Positions 1 through 9,108 are shown, counted from the stretch's first letter. The stretch is DNA of 64,000 bases from a bacterium (GCA_024742305.1 JANSYQ010000001.1:310001-374000), one strand, 5' to 3'. Program-made: numbers and translations. Notes: generated by a model not told the origin, from the sequence alone.

Positions 1-540
1 AACAGCCGTAACTTCTGCGCCAAAATGTTTTGCGAATTGAATGGCTGCCGTGCCGATGCTACCAGAAGCTCCATTGATTAGAACTTTATCTCCGGGTTGA
101 ATCGTAACTTGATCCGTAAAAAACGCCAGGGCTGTGCTCGCTCCATCTAAGATTCCCGTGGCTTCTTGGGCACTTACGTTATTTGGCCGATGTATGATCA
201 ACTCATCTTCAGATAGACAAATGTACTCTGCGTATGCACCGCAGTTTAAATCTGTTTCTGCCATCACCTTATCGCCCACCGCAAATTGACTGACTTCTGA
301 TCCTACAGCTTCAACCACCCCTGCTAAGTCGGTCCCCGGGATTTTCACTTTTGGTTTCGAAATTCCCGTGAACAAACGACCGAAGTACGGTTTTCCTGTT
401 CGCATCATAACACTTGCCCTAGTTACTGAAGTTGCTTCAATTTTAACGAGCACTTCGTTGGCTTTTGGTGTCGGTTTTTGCGTTGTTTCGACATTCAGTA
501 CTTCTGGTCCTCCATACGCATTAACAATAATTGCTTTCAT
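1..540 (-). CDS. Medium-chain NAD(P)-dependent oxidoreductase (quinone reductase-like), partial
   Basis: The N-terminal 180 residues are visible; the gene runs off the left edge of the window. It begins MKAIIVNAYGGPEVL, the standard opening of the zinc-binding-type alcohol dehydrogenase/quinone oxidoreductase (MDR) family. A GroES-like domain follows with the GTDLAG motif near residue 70. The start of the Rossmann domain is seen as GASGSIGTAA near residue 165, which binds NAD(P)H. No structural-zinc cysteine cluster is visible, so a quinone or enone reductase is more likely than a zinc alcohol dehydrogenase. Expected role: NAD(P)H-dependent cytoplasmic reduction of quinones or reactive carbonyls. 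The ATG start at 540 sits 26 nt downstream of a strong promoter, and a long palindrome lies further upstream, so regulated expression is likely. The family is secure; the substrate is unknown. Confidence 0.88.
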   Translation of the reverse strand, partial: MKAIIVNAYGGPEVLNVETTQKPTPKANEVLVKIEATSVTRASVMMRTGKPYFGRLFTGISKPKVKIPGTDLAGVVEAVGSEVSQFAVGDKVMAETDLNCGAYAEYICLSEDELIIHRPNNVSAQEATGILDGASTALAFFTDQVTIQPGDKVLINGASGSIGTAAIQFAKHFGAEVTAV

Positions 541-565
541 ACTATTCGTTTTTGTTATCTGAGAC

Positions 566-593
566 CAAATCTAGGGCAGTCGAATCGCTACAA
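566..593 (-). promoter_or_regulatory. Bacteroidota-type promoter of the MDR oxidoreductase gene
   Basis: Read on the minus strand, TTG (591-593) is followed after 17 nt by TAGATTTG (566-573). This matches the known Flavobacterium/Bacteroides consensus TTG-N17-23-TAnnTTTG in full. The ATG lies at 540, giving a leader of roughly 18-20 nt. Confidence 0.7.
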
Positions 594-618
594 CGTTCGG
601 ATTTAGAAGCTGCAGGTT

Positions 619-634
619 CCGAATTATAATTCGG
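619..634. promoter_or_regulatory. 16-bp perfect palindrome upstream of the oxidoreductase promoter
   Basis: CCGAATTATAATTCGG is a perfect palindrome. The dyad continues outward as GT/AC after one mismatch, giving 22 bp in total. It lies 25 bp upstream of the -33 TTG of the oxidoreductase promoter and 65 bp beyond the end of the next gene. There is no T-tract, so it is not a terminator. Its place upstream of -33 fits an activator or repressor dimer site, for example of a MarR, TetR or LysR-type regulator. The regulator is not identified here. Confidence 0.5.
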
Positions 635-698
635 TACTTAAATTGTATGAAAAGAAGGGAAAATTGGAACTTGTCGGCAGCAAAACCTTGTGAGCAAA

Positions 699-2483
699 CT
701 ACTGCGATTGAATCCAGGCTTTTGGGGACAGTCCCGTACTTTTTTTGAAGTAGGTGTTGAAGACCGTTTTAGAATTGAAGCCGCTATCGTACGCCAAACC
801 AAGAATACTGAATTGGGAATTTTGAGGATCTAGCGCTATTTTTTTGAAGTGAGCAATACGGTAATTGTTAATGAACTGATTGAAATTCTGCTCTTGCATT
901 TCATTGATCAGCCATGACAATTTGTTCGGGTGAATGTCAATTTGCTCGGCAAGTGTGCGCAAGTTTAAGCCAGCGTCTAGGTACGGCTTGTTCGTTGCCA
1001 AATGATCGAGTAAACGACCTCTGTACTCCTTTGCAGCCGCATCATCCAGAAGTGCTTTCTTGCTGGAGTGCGCTGTTGAACTTTCAATTTTCGGAAAAAT
1101 CTTCTCGCGGTATGCTTCGTAGCGTTTATCTGACCGCAACGAATCAACCATGGGATCAGGGTAGCGCAGCATTAATAATGTCGACTTGTTTGCGATGGCC
1201 GTCTCCACCCATTCAAAGGCTTTATCCGTTTGCCCAGTCACGGCATACATCATAAACAGAAAAGAATCAGACGTAAAACCTTCGGGTGTTTGCGCATCTT
1301 TCTTGAGCTGATGCATGTACTTCTCGGTGTTTGCAGTATCATGCAAATGTGCGTACGCCAAACCTAAGGACCCTATTTTTTCTCCGAGTACTAAATCTAC
1401 TGGCAAATCGTCGAAATAACTTACTACTTGCTCGTACATTCCCATCTGAACCATGCAAAGGGTCATCACCGCGTGTGCTGGAATATTCTTTGGGTTCACT
1501 TCTAAACAGTTGCTTAGTTGTTTGTGCGCGGCATCGAAATTCCGATTCATATAATCGAAATAGGCTTTAAAAAACAAGGTTTCTTGAGAAAGCGGGTCAA
1601 TTTCCAGCGCAATATCTAAGTGTTCCTTGGCTTTGTTGTTGTTTCCTACAAGGACATGCAGGAAAGACATAAATTGTTGCGCCTCCACATAGTTGGGCTT
1701 TAATTGAACCGCCTTCGATCCAAGATCAAATGCCTTTTGAAAATCGCATTCCGTAAAGAAAGCGCTGTGTCCTTTTTGGTAATACGCCTCCGGGTTATTT
1801 GGATCAAGCTCTAGTGTTTTTTCAATGAGTTCATTGCACTGCATCCATGCCTCTTCAAACGGTAGCGTTCCTGTCATCCCCATGAAACTGTACACATCTG
1901 CTAGTCCAATTATAGACGCAACATGATTGGGGTCCAGTTCCAAACTTTTGGTGTAGTAGCTTGCCGCACGTTCCGAGTCTTCTGGGTTCCATTTGTTTTT
2001 GTGAAACCTTGCCATGAGCGAATATTCGTAGGCAGAAATGCTTGCTGTTTGTGGAACCACCAAGTGGTCGTCAATCTCGAAATGGCCCAAAAACTCTCGT
2101 GATTTCTCGGCGATGAGTAGGCTGATTTCATCCTGTACTTCGAAAATATCGTTAAGATCTCTATCCCATGTATCCGACCAAACATGAAAGTCATCCTTCG
2201 CCTGAATCAATTGTGCCGTGATCCGAACTTTGTTTCCTCCAAAGCGAATGCTTCCCTCAAGAATGAGGGATACCCCGAGCTGCTCTCCAATCTCAGGAAT
2301 GGGCACGCTTTTGCCTTTAAAAAAAAAGGAGGACGTTCGGGATGTTACACGCAAGCCAGGAATTCGGGTGAGCGCATTGATGATTTCCTCTGTGATTCCA
2401 TCAGCGAAAAATTCGCTGTCCTTCTTGTCGCTCATATTGGCAAACGGAAGTACGGCAATGGATTTATTCGCTTCTGATGTCAT
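699..2483 (-). CDS. TolB-like/TPR protein with C-terminal AraC-type DNA-binding domain
   Basis: This 594-residue protein has three parts. Residues 8-120 (opening SIAVLPFANMS, then FADGITEEIINALT) form the TolB/FlgO-like domain often found in adenylate-cyclase-like TPR proteins. Residues 150-480 are tetratricopeptide repeats, with NPEAYYQKGHSAF-type helices. Residues 490-594 are an AraC-family helix-turn-helix pair; LRTLAEQIDIHPNKLS is the first helix-turn-helix and the end (TGLSPKAWIQSQ) is typical of the family. There is no signal peptide or membrane segment, so it is probably a cytoplasmic one-component transcription regulator whose TPR region senses a partner protein. The start ATG at 2483 is the first in frame. 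No cyclase or TIR domain is present. Target genes are unknown. Confidence 0.8.
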   Translation of the reverse strand: MTSEANKSIAVLPFANMSDKKDSEFFADGITEEIINALTRIPGLRVTSRTSSFFFKGKSVPIPEIGEQLGVSLILEGSIRFGGNKVRITAQLIQAKDDFHVWSDTWDRDLNDIFEVQDEISLLIAEKSREFLGHFEIDDHLVVPQTASISAYEYSLMARFHKNKWNPEDSERAASYYTKSLELDPNHVASIIGLADVYSFMGMTGTLPFEEAWMQCNELIEKTLELDPNNPEAYYQKGHSAFFTECDFQKAFDLGSKAVQLKPNYVEAQQFMSFLHVLVGNNNKAKEHLDIALEIDPLSQETLFFKAYFDYMNRNFDAAHKQLSNCLEVNPKNIPAHAVMTLCMVQMGMYEQVVSYFDDLPVDLVLGEKIGSLGLAYAHLHDTANTEKYMHQLKKDAQTPEGFTSDSFLFMMYAVTGQTDKAFEWVETAIANKSTLLMLRYPDPMVDSLRSDKRYEAYREKIFPKIESSTAHSSKKALLDDAAAKEYRGRLLDHLATNKPYLDAGLNLRTLAEQIDIHPNKLSWLINEMQEQNFNQFINNYRIAHFKKIALDPQNSQFSILGLAYDSGFNSKTVFNTYFKKSTGLSPKAWIQSQ

Positions 2484-2555
2484 TGTGCTCTAAAGATAGC
2501 AGTTCAGCGTCTACACGCAAGAACTATCCTTCGCTGGAAAATGCGACGTGAAGCC

Positions 2556-3242
2556 TTAGTCCAACTTGGTTAAAACGCTGTATCCCGTCAACTTTCCTTT
2601 AGAATTGTACGATTCAGAGCGCACCATTCCAACCCCTTCGCTGTACCATTCAATGGAGCTAGCTTCAATTTTAAAGACCATTTTAGTACTGACATTTTGC
2701 GATAGTTTAAGACAGTTGAATGTACCAGCATCGGTTGTAATTTCTTCCAGTCCTTCTACCTTTCTGTCGGTGACTTCTACGGTCATATTCATTACATTCA
2801 TTCCGTTTGTAGACACAGAAATGTTCAATGTACCGTCTTCCAGCGGTCCAACGGCTGAAGCATCTGTTGGAGGCAGTTCAAACTCGGTAGCATCTACCTC
2901 AGCGTCCATGTCTTCATAGGCTGCCATTGCGTTTCCGTCCATCATTACGGTCATATCTAGGTGAAAAATTCCGTTGACACATTCCGCTTCATAGGTACTT
3001 TCGTACGTTTGCTCATCCTTCTTGTCATAGAAGACGCTCTTTACCTCATACGTCGTGCTGCTGTCGGTTTCAGAGACGGAAAGAATTTCGTGTGTCACCC
3101 TTCCCGTTACTTTGTCCTTCGCCGAATAACTGGTGATTTCCCATGTTTTCCCAACATCGCCCGGTAAGTAGGGTTTGCAGTCGGTTTGCGCCATGGTTAA
3201 TATGCTTGCGATGATAAAGCTGAGTGTGAGTAGTAATTTCAT
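2556..3242 (-). CDS. Secreted TapB/DUF3108-like protein
   Basis: 228 residues with a clear signal peptide (MKLLLTLSFIIASILTMAQ, cleavage near residue 19). The mature part contains DCKPYLPGDVGKTWEITSY, then GTFNCLKLSQ, and ends EWYSEGVGMVRSESYNSKG. The 'strong-start, GTF.C.K, EWY..GVGMVR' pattern is that of a widespread Bacteroidota exported family annotated as TapB or DUF3108-like; I recognise it from these motifs and could not search. A beta-rich periplasmic or surface location is expected. Function is unknown. It is followed in the same direction by an unrelated regulator and preceded by a WG-repeat lipoprotein gene 37 nt away, so co-transcription with the latter is possible. Confidence 0.65.
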   Translation of the reverse strand: MKLLLTLSFIIASILTMAQTDCKPYLPGDVGKTWEITSYSAKDKVTGRVTHEILSVSETDSSTTYEVKSVFYDKKDEQTYESTYEAECVNGIFHLDMTVMMDGNAMAAYEDMDAEVDATEFELPPTDASAVGPLEDGTLNISVSTNGMNVMNMTVEVTDRKVEGLEEITTDAGTFNCLKLSQNVSTKMVFKIEASSIEWYSEGVGMVRSESYNSKGKLTGYSVLTKLD

Positions 3243-3279
3243 TTAGTTAATTGTTTGGTTATTAGCGAAGTTAGTGAAA

Positions 3280-4668
3280 TCATCTTGGACTCTTGTGTTC
3301 CTTTCCATTCGAGTCTACATACACTGTTTCGTCGCCTCGGGTTGCGTAAGTTCTACCCCCATCGAAGCTAGATACGTAATCGTATAGTGGTTCTGTAATT
3401 TGTTTATCTCCTTTAAGCAGTGCCCATTTTCCGTCGATTTTCACACCATAAATGCCATTTTCACAATTCTCTACATCTTCGTATTTCGGTGGAATCAACT
3501 CTTTGCCATCCGTGCTGTACATTCCCATTTTTCGGTTGCTGTAATCGCCTGTTCCTACCTCGATATAATCGTTGCCGGGATAGTGATAGATATAGCTAAA
3601 CTCGGCTGGAACAATCTCCTTCAATACACCGTTGTTGTATGAGCCAAAACCAGACTTCCCACGTTTTTCAAACTCCATGTAACCGTCTTCGGGAACCGAT
3701 AAAGTACTGTATTCGAAAGGTGTCAAGACCTCGTTTTTATCGTTAACAATGCCCCACTTGTGCTCTCCTTTTGCTAAAAAGAACAAGCCATCTTCTGTTT
3801 GGAATCGAGTTTCGCCAATCTCACTTTCTTTGTTCATGACTCCAAAGCGTGATCCTCTATTAAAGAAGAACATGTGGTTGGTGTACTCTAGTGGAATAAC
3901 GACTTCGTTCTTACGGTTGATAAATCCACCTTTGTTTCCTTTAACTACCCAGCATAAGTCGCCACGAAACCCAGAAAGGCGTGCGTATGTTTTATCATCT
4001 ACCTTATTTCCTTCTGTATCGATAAAGAAGTAGCGTCCGTTTTTCGCCACTGGAGCGATACCCTCGGCAAAATCGCCTGCCCAATCATACTGCGGCTCGA
4101 TAACTTCATTCCCTTTTTCATCGATAAACCCGTATTTACAGTTTTCCATGTACTTGAAGTCCATCATGTCTTGATAGGCACCAACGGCTACTCTTGCACG
4201 CTTTCCTTTAAAAGCAAACCCCATATCGTATTTTGGTTGCACGACATATTTTCCATCAAGATTCATATAGCCCACCTTGTCTTTGGTGTCTTTCTTCACA
4301 GCAAATAGTCCGTTTCCAACCGACGAAGTATAATTGTATTTAAACGGAATTACTTCTTTCCCTTTCTCGTCGATAATGCCCATTTTGTTCCCAGTAATTC
4401 TGGCAGAGGCATGTTTTTCAGAGAACGGTCGCAGGAAGGTATAATTTCCTTTCAGCATCACGGCACTATCGGGTGTTTGGTAGCCCATATCCCCTAGACC
4501 AAAGCTTACCACAATCCAGTCGTCTGAGGTATACTTGGATGCTTTCACCTCATTCGATGGTTGATTCTTCTCTCCTGATTTATCCTTGCTGTCTGATTTC
4601 TTTGCGTCGTCTCCACAGGCACCTACAAGTAGTACGGTAGCTAGTAGACCGGCTAAGTAGTATTTCAT
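3280..4668 (-). CDS. WG-repeat lipoprotein
   Basis: 462 residues. The N-terminus is a lipoprotein signal (MKYYLAGLLATVLLVGAC), with Cys18 as the lipidation site, followed by a charged Ser/Lys/Asp linker. From about residue 90 onward the protein is built of WG/KWG-type repeats: GIIDEKGKEVIPFKYNY, GFIDEKGNEVIEPQYDW, GFINRKNEVVIPLEY, GIVNDKNEVLTPFEY and GKWALLKGDKQITEPLYDY. Each unit has the [WG]-[IL]-[IV]-[DN]..G.[EV][VI].P..Y pattern. WG repeats are common in Bacteroidota envelope proteins but their biochemical role is not established. Likely anchored to the outer membrane. It lies head-to-head with the T9SS protein gene at 4846. Confidence 0.88.
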   Translation of the reverse strand: MKYYLAGLLATVLLVGACGDDAKKSDSKDKSGEKNQPSNEVKASKYTSDDWIVVSFGLGDMGYQTPDSAVMLKGNYTFLRPFSEKHASARITGNKMGIIDEKGKEVIPFKYNYTSSVGNGLFAVKKDTKDKVGYMNLDGKYVVQPKYDMGFAFKGKRARVAVGAYQDMMDFKYMENCKYGFIDEKGNEVIEPQYDWAGDFAEGIAPVAKNGRYFFIDTEGNKVDDKTYARLSGFRGDLCWVVKGNKGGFINRKNEVVIPLEYTNHMFFFNRGSRFGVMNKESEIGETRFQTEDGLFFLAKGEHKWGIVNDKNEVLTPFEYSTLSVPEDGYMEFEKRGKSGFGSYNNGVLKEIVPAEFSYIYHYPGNDYIEVGTGDYSNRKMGMYSTDGKELIPPKYEDVENCENGIYGVKIDGKWALLKGDKQITEPLYDYVSSFDGGRTYATRGDETVYVDSNGKEHKSPR

Positions 4669-4790
4669 GATGTTTTGTTTAGGTTGGATTGAAATATACT
4701 TAAAATGATAGGCAACAACAAGTGATTCTATTGCCGATTAAACGAACTTTCAACAATTACACAAGGCCGCCTGCGTTGTAAGGTATCACA

Positions 4791-4820
4791 TTGATTTCTC
4801 ATTCGATTGATTTACCTTTA
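4791..4820 (+). promoter_or_regulatory. Promoter of the T9SS repeat protein gene
   Basis: TTG (4791-4793), 19-nt spacer, TACCTTTA (4813-4820): seven of eight positions match TAnnTTTG, with a normal Bacteroidota spacing. The ATG is at 4846. Confidence 0.55.
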
Positions 4821-4845
4821 ATGCTTATAAACACCCTAAAACAAC

Positions 4846-6552
4846 ATGAAAGTACTTTTACTCTCAATACTCTCTTTGTCCTGCCTGTATCTCAATGGGC
4901 AACATACGCTTGATTGGGCATATACGTTGAATCATGCAACAGGCAGCTCATCTTCAATCGGAGTTTGTACCGACTTTGAAGGCAACATCATCACGGGTGG
5001 AGTTTATTTGGGTGAAATAGATGCGGATCCTGGTGCTGCGATACAAACACTGACTGCTTCGGATGAACATTTGCTCATTCAAAAACTGGATGATGCCGGT
5101 AATTTAATTTGGGCAAAAGAGTGCGAAGGAAATGTTGCGGACTTCTCTGTGTATATTGATTCAGATGCCACGGGAAATATTGTAATTGCTGGAAAATTCT
5201 CAGGCTCCTTGGATGCGGACCCTGGTCCGGGAAGTGTACTTCTCAACACGTCTTCAAGTTCTGCATGGGATGCCTTTGTGATCAAATTGGACAAGGATGG
5301 AAACTACCTTTGGTCACGTCAATTTGAAACCGGGGGTCAGAGCAACGACATTCGCATAAGTCAAATCGCAACAGGAATTAGTGATGAGGTTTATGTCACT
5401 GGAGACTTCAGTGGAATGGTTCAATTTGGATTTGATGGAACCTTACTTACAAGTAGTTCACAAAGTCACTTTGTCATCAGAATGGCGGCAAACGGCACCC
5501 AAGATTGGATAAACACGTATGGAAATAATGGCAACAACGAAGGACAGAACCTCTCGATACGCGCTAACGGCAACCTCCTTGTAAGTATGAGTTTTGGAGG
5601 AATAATGACACTGGACCAAAATGTCCAAGTTGGTGCTACCGGAGTTAAAAATGGTCTTTTGCTGGAACTGGACCCTAACGGCAATTATGTGAATAATACC
5701 GTCCTAAGAGGTCAAATCGTGTATTTGAAAGATGCCCAAGAGGACGCTTACCAAAACGTGTATTTATCAGGGTTTTTTAATGGTGAGATAGACTTAAACC
5801 CAGGCGTTGGAATCAACGAATACTTTTCTGAGGGCTATTTCGATGCATTTGTATTAAAGTTAGTTGGGGACTCCGTTGCTTGGAAGTTTACGCTTTCTTC
5901 ACTGGTGGACTCTTCATCAATGGTTAGTGAAGTAGTTATGCCATGGGACCTTGAATTTGATAGCTATAACAACGCGTACATTGGTGGGGCTTTCTCTGGA
6001 GCAGTGGACTTTGACCCTGGTCCCGATTCAGCGATAATTACATCTCCAGTTCAAACAACAATTAACGAAGCATTTCTACTGCAGTTAGCGCCCGATGGGT
6101 CCTATTTATGGAGTGCTTCATTGCCTACAGGATTTTCCTCGTCCTATTACAACCTCGTCCTAAATGATAACAACGACCTAATTTGTACAGGAACCTTCCG
6201 ACAGTCTGTAGACTTGGACCCTGGGATTGATACACTTGCTTTTCAGTTTGTCAATGAAAGTATCTTCATTCAGAAGCTTAATCCTCCAGCAATCTTATCC
6301 GTTCCCAAACAAAATGTAAGCACTACTGCTGTTCGTCCAAACCCCAGCGATGGAGTTGTATATTTGACTTTCGAAAAGTATCAGGAATTAATAGAGTATG
6401 AGGTTTTTACATCTGAGGGACGCCTCGCAGATAATGGAACATTCCAAAACGGCAGCGAAGCACAATTGCATCTTCCGGAACGAACCGGACTCTACTTTCT
6501 AAAACTTCGCTTCGGTAACCGCAAGGAACTCCATCGTATTATCAGGAAATGA
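4846..6552 (+). CDS. T9SS-secreted repeat protein (SBBP/propeller-like)
   Basis: 568 residues. A signal peptide (MKVLLLSILSLSCLYLNGQ) is followed by repeats that carry a D-x-[DN]-PG motif: DADPG, LDADPGPG, DLNPGVG, DFDPGPD and DLDPG. Each sits in a unit with G[ND][YI].W....G and IQKLD/VIKLDKDGN strands. This resembles the SBBP-type beta-propeller proteins of Bacteroidota. The C-terminal 75 residues (VRPNPSDGVVYL to the last residues LHRIIRK) are a type A T9SS sorting domain, so the protein should be exported across the outer membrane and attached to the surface or released. The ligand is unknown. The ATG at 4846 is supported by both the signal peptide and the upstream promoter. Confidence 0.88.
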   Translation: MKVLLLSILSLSCLYLNGQHTLDWAYTLNHATGSSSSIGVCTDFEGNIITGGVYLGEIDADPGAAIQTLTASDEHLLIQKLDDAGNLIWAKECEGNVADFSVYIDSDATGNIVIAGKFSGSLDADPGPGSVLLNTSSSSAWDAFVIKLDKDGNYLWSRQFETGGQSNDIRISQIATGISDEVYVTGDFSGMVQFGFDGTLLTSSSQSHFVIRMAANGTQDWINTYGNNGNNEGQNLSIRANGNLLVSMSFGGIMTLDQNVQVGATGVKNGLLLELDPNGNYVNNTVLRGQIVYLKDAQEDAYQNVYLSGFFNGEIDLNPGVGINEYFSEGYFDAFVLKLVGDSVAWKFTLSSLVDSSSMVSEVVMPWDLEFDSYNNAYIGGAFSGAVDFDPGPDSAIITSPVQTTINEAFLLQLAPDGSYLWSASLPTGFSSSYYNLVLNDNNDLICTGTFRQSVDLDPGIDTLAFQFVNESIFIQKLNPPAILSVPKQNVSTTAVRPNPSDGVVYLTFEKYQELIEYEVFTSEGRLADNGTFQNGSEAQLHLPERTGLYFLKLRFGNRKELHRIIRK

Positions 6553-6586
6553 AATACCAACAGGTCCAGCAACATCTCAATGAACC

Positions 6587-7045
6587 TTATTTCTCCATGC
6601 GAGGATCGAACTGAAAAGGATAGGTGTGTGTGATCTTGATGTGCTTAAAATCGGAATGGTGGGGGTTCAATAAATAATTAAAATCTCCCTTTACAGAAGC
6701 ACTTGGAACGCGCATCACAGCGAATTCATTTTTTTCGACAAATTCGTTTCCAACTCCTTGTGCAGAACCGTTCTTTGGAATGGTATCCCAGCCGTCGGGA
6801 AGATCTTTTTCTGGCAAATTATAGATGTCGACCCGATCTGGAATTAAAATCTCGACCATATGGTAGTCCTTTGGCAAAATTCCAACAGGCAGATGCCCGC
6901 CAACTTCCGCCATAGCCAAGGCTCTCGAACTTGAGGTGTAGATTATTTCGACCCCAGCAGAATTCCAACGCTGTCCCCTAAGAGCGGCACCTCTACCTGA
7001 AAGCGAATCTTTGTACTTCTCTCTGCTCAATCTGAATACTTCCAT
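6587..7045 (-). CDS. RES-domain toxin (NAD+ phosphorylase family)
   Basis: 152 residues from the ATG at 7045; a TTG three nt upstream is less likely. Family features are the Arg near the start (EVFRLSREKY), the G.RWNSAG motif near residue 25 with YTSSSRALAMAE just after it, and the C-terminal LLNPHHSDF segment. RES toxins of Xre-RES type II systems degrade cellular NAD+. Arg, Tyr and Ser of those motifs match the expected active-site set, as far as can be judged by eye. The gene overlaps the upstream antitoxin by one base (TGATG), which indicates translational coupling and antitoxin-first expression. Fairly certain from context plus motifs. Confidence 0.85.
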   Translation of the reverse strand: MEVFRLSREKYKDSLSGRGAALRGQRWNSAGVEIIYTSSSRALAMAEVGGHLPVGILPKDYHMVEILIPDRVDIYNLPEKDLPDGWDTIPKNGSAQGVGNEFVEKNEFAVMRVPSASVKGDFNYLLNPHHSDFKHIKITHTYPFQFDPRMEK

Positions 7046-7569
7046 CAAGCAAAAATTCCATGTTCGATATTATTCAACTCGTCCATGATTAGCTCTTTGC
7101 CGTAGGACGTTCCGAGTAAGTTGATAGGTTTTTCGAACCTGAGCGCTGGTGCTGGTGTTTCCAAATAAAGCAAGAAATCTTCTTCGGTATCAAAGACCGT
7201 AAGCCCCGTGGAAATAACCTCCACCATTTCTAAAATTTTCTCGCTTTGCGTAGACTTAAAAACGTGGTTTTCATCAGAATCATAACGTGAAAGCGTTCTT
7301 AAACTAATTCCCAAAAATTCCGACCATTGCTTATCATCGAAAGGAGAATTGTTCCTGATTTCATCAAAAAATGAAAACGGCAACCCCTTGTTTATGATGT
7401 GATTTAGATAAATTTTATCGCTAAACACATTTCGATAGGTTAACGAAACGTCATTCACCTTATTAACATCACTAAGATTTTCAAAAATGGAACTCCATTG
7501 CGATATATCACCGGATGAGATCTCAACCCAGTACTCTTGCCTTTCTTTATGTTTTTTTGCCGATGCCAT
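7045..7569 (-). CDS. Xre/MbcA/ParS-type antitoxin
   Basis: 174 residues from the ATG at 7569; a TTG at 7614 would add 15 residues. The middle part (DDKQWSEFLGISLRTLSRY) is a helix-turn-helix, and the C-terminal part (GLTVFDTEEDFLLYLETPAPAL followed by KPINLLGTSYGKELI) is the DUF2384 toxin-binding domain typical of antitoxins paired with RES toxins. It binds and neutralises the toxin encoded immediately downstream and probably represses its own promoter. A short dyad TTTGTCAAA (7607-7615) lies 38 nt upstream of the ATG and could be part of the operator. The N-terminal 60 residues are longer than in the shortest antitoxins of this class. Confidence 0.85.
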   Translation of the reverse strand: MASAKKHKERQEYWVEISSGDISQWSSIFENLSDVNKVNDVSLTYRNVFSDKIYLNHIINKGLPFSFFDEIRNNSPFDDKQWSEFLGISLRTLSRYDSDENHVFKSTQSEKILEMVEVISTGLTVFDTEEDFLLYLETPAPALRFEKPINLLGTSYGKELIMDELNNIEHGIFA

Positions 7570-7758
7570 TACTCTTACTTTGTCACTTGTCTTTAAATTT
7601 AAGACATTTGTCAAAATAATGCAAGCTTTTCACATTGGTTACCATAAATTTTCTACTTTTTTCAACCAATCATTGCGCATCCAGGTCGTATTCTTGCTCG
7701 CAACGAAAAAGTATCCAAATGGTCACCGACTTAAAGGCGAAGTTGTAGTCGCAGCAAG

Positions 7759-9108
7759 TTATTCGACAAATAGACGTAAAGACCGAACCGCGGGATCATT
7801 TTCTTGATTTTCTGAATTCAAATGAATAGCGAAGGGCTCAATGTCCAATTGTGATGGCATTGTCGTGAATTTCCAATACAACAATCCTTGGAGGTTGATT
7901 GCATAATCTTTTACCACATCGTGCAGAGCCTCAATTGCCATGGCCCGTTCCAAATACGCGTCCTCTTGTTCGCTCCACACAATTAATTTTTCGTTCGCTC
8001 CTTCGCCCACAATGGAATATCCAAATCCGGACCACGGCTCTGTTGTCGCCTCAGCATATTTCGTGTAGCCCAATTCTGTAAACAACAAAGGAACGTGTTC
8101 AATTTCCTGTTCGTCACGAAACGATGCGATGGATTGAAATACTCCTTCCCAGCCTTGGACCAAACTTTTGTAAAGTGCCGACGTGTCGATCTTTTCCGAA
8201 CCCGGCGCGCGCAATGGAAAGTAGGCGTTGATTCCAATGAAGTCCATATCGTTCCAAAAATGAACATCGAAGTAGTTGTCAAAGTTTGCGGCGTAGGTCA
8301 ATTTCCCGGAAAAGTGTCGTCTTGCTCTTCGAATCAGTCTGCGCCAGCGTTTTTCAACGTCTGCTCTTCTTTTGTTCATGAGACCCAGTGAATCGGGCTG
8401 ACCGGCATAGGTAATTTGTCTTGCCCAAGCGATGTTGGCGGCAATTCTGTCTTCTATTAGGAGTCCCAAGGAGTCATAATGCTGATACCCTTGAATCCAA
8501 ATATCCCTGCCAATTTCTTCCTTATAATTGAGTGCACGATTTTCGAGGACACGCTGGGCGCTATCGCTTAGCATAAATTGATAATGCGGACTTTGCTCTG
8601 TCAAGGGAACGGTAGAAACCAGCGCATTCATTTCGCTACCAATTGCGACGACATCTACCCCTTCTTTTTCAGCTATTTTGGACCATTTTTCAACGAACAA
8701 AGTATACTTCTTGAACCATGAGTTCATCATCCTTTTAGATTTCGGCAAAATCATTCCGTGCCACAGAAACTTGTTGCGCTCGTACGCATGGTCAAGCGCT
8801 ACTCGCAGTACCAAAACTACATTGAGATGGGCGTGTTTCGCGGCGCGAATTTGGCTCAATGCTCCTTGGTCCTCGTCCTCGAACCATAATTCGTCTGAAT
8901 CCCAATTGCCTTGGCGCGCATAAACGGTAACTTCAACGGTGTTCATTCCGGATTGAGTCATGGCATTCGTCCACGACTTTTGATCGAACTCCCCCACTTG
9001 AATGCCGCCCAAATAAAATGAAGTCTCCGCATCCTCTTGCGACCAGCCTTGAGCACAGGTTAGGAGAAAAAAAGCGAATAAGCAGGACAGGCAGCGCATT
9101 GGATTCAT
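7759..9108 (-). CDS. GH113-like glycoside hydrolase, secreted
   Basis: 449 residues from the ATG at 9108. Two ATGs three codons apart (9108 and 9099) are both possible; an upstream TTG would put about 33 residues before the signal peptide and is rejected. The signal peptide spans residues 4-24 (MRCLSCLFAFFLLTC...). The mature protein is a (beta/alpha)8 glycosidase resembling family 113 beta-mannanases. IGSEMN supplies the acid/base Glu159 and LLFTELGYTKY the nucleophile Glu345, and IGINAYFPL is a family strand. Expected to cleave mannan-type or related polysaccharides in the periplasm or outside. No T9SS domain is present. A minus-strand promoter-like TTG-N18-TATTTTAG lies at 9116-9144. Confidence 0.78.
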   Translation of the reverse strand: MNPMRCLSCLFAFFLLTCAQGWSQEDAETSFYLGGIQVGEFDQKSWTNAMTQSGMNTVEVTVYARQGNWDSDELWFEDEDQGALSQIRAAKHAHLNVVLVLRVALDHAYERNKFLWHGMILPKSKRMMNSWFKKYTLFVEKWSKIAEKEGVDVVAIGSEMNALVSTVPLTEQSPHYQFMLSDSAQRVLENRALNYKEEIGRDIWIQGYQHYDSLGLLIEDRIAANIAWARQITYAGQPDSLGLMNKRRADVEKRWRRLIRRARRHFSGKLTYAANFDNYFDVHFWNDMDFIGINAYFPLRAPGSEKIDTSALYKSLVQGWEGVFQSIASFRDEQEIEHVPLLFTELGYTKYAEATTEPWSGFGYSIVGEGANEKLIVWSEQEDAYLERAMAIEALHDVVKDYAINLQGLLYWKFTTMPSQLDIEPFAIHLNSENQENDPAVRSLRLFVE

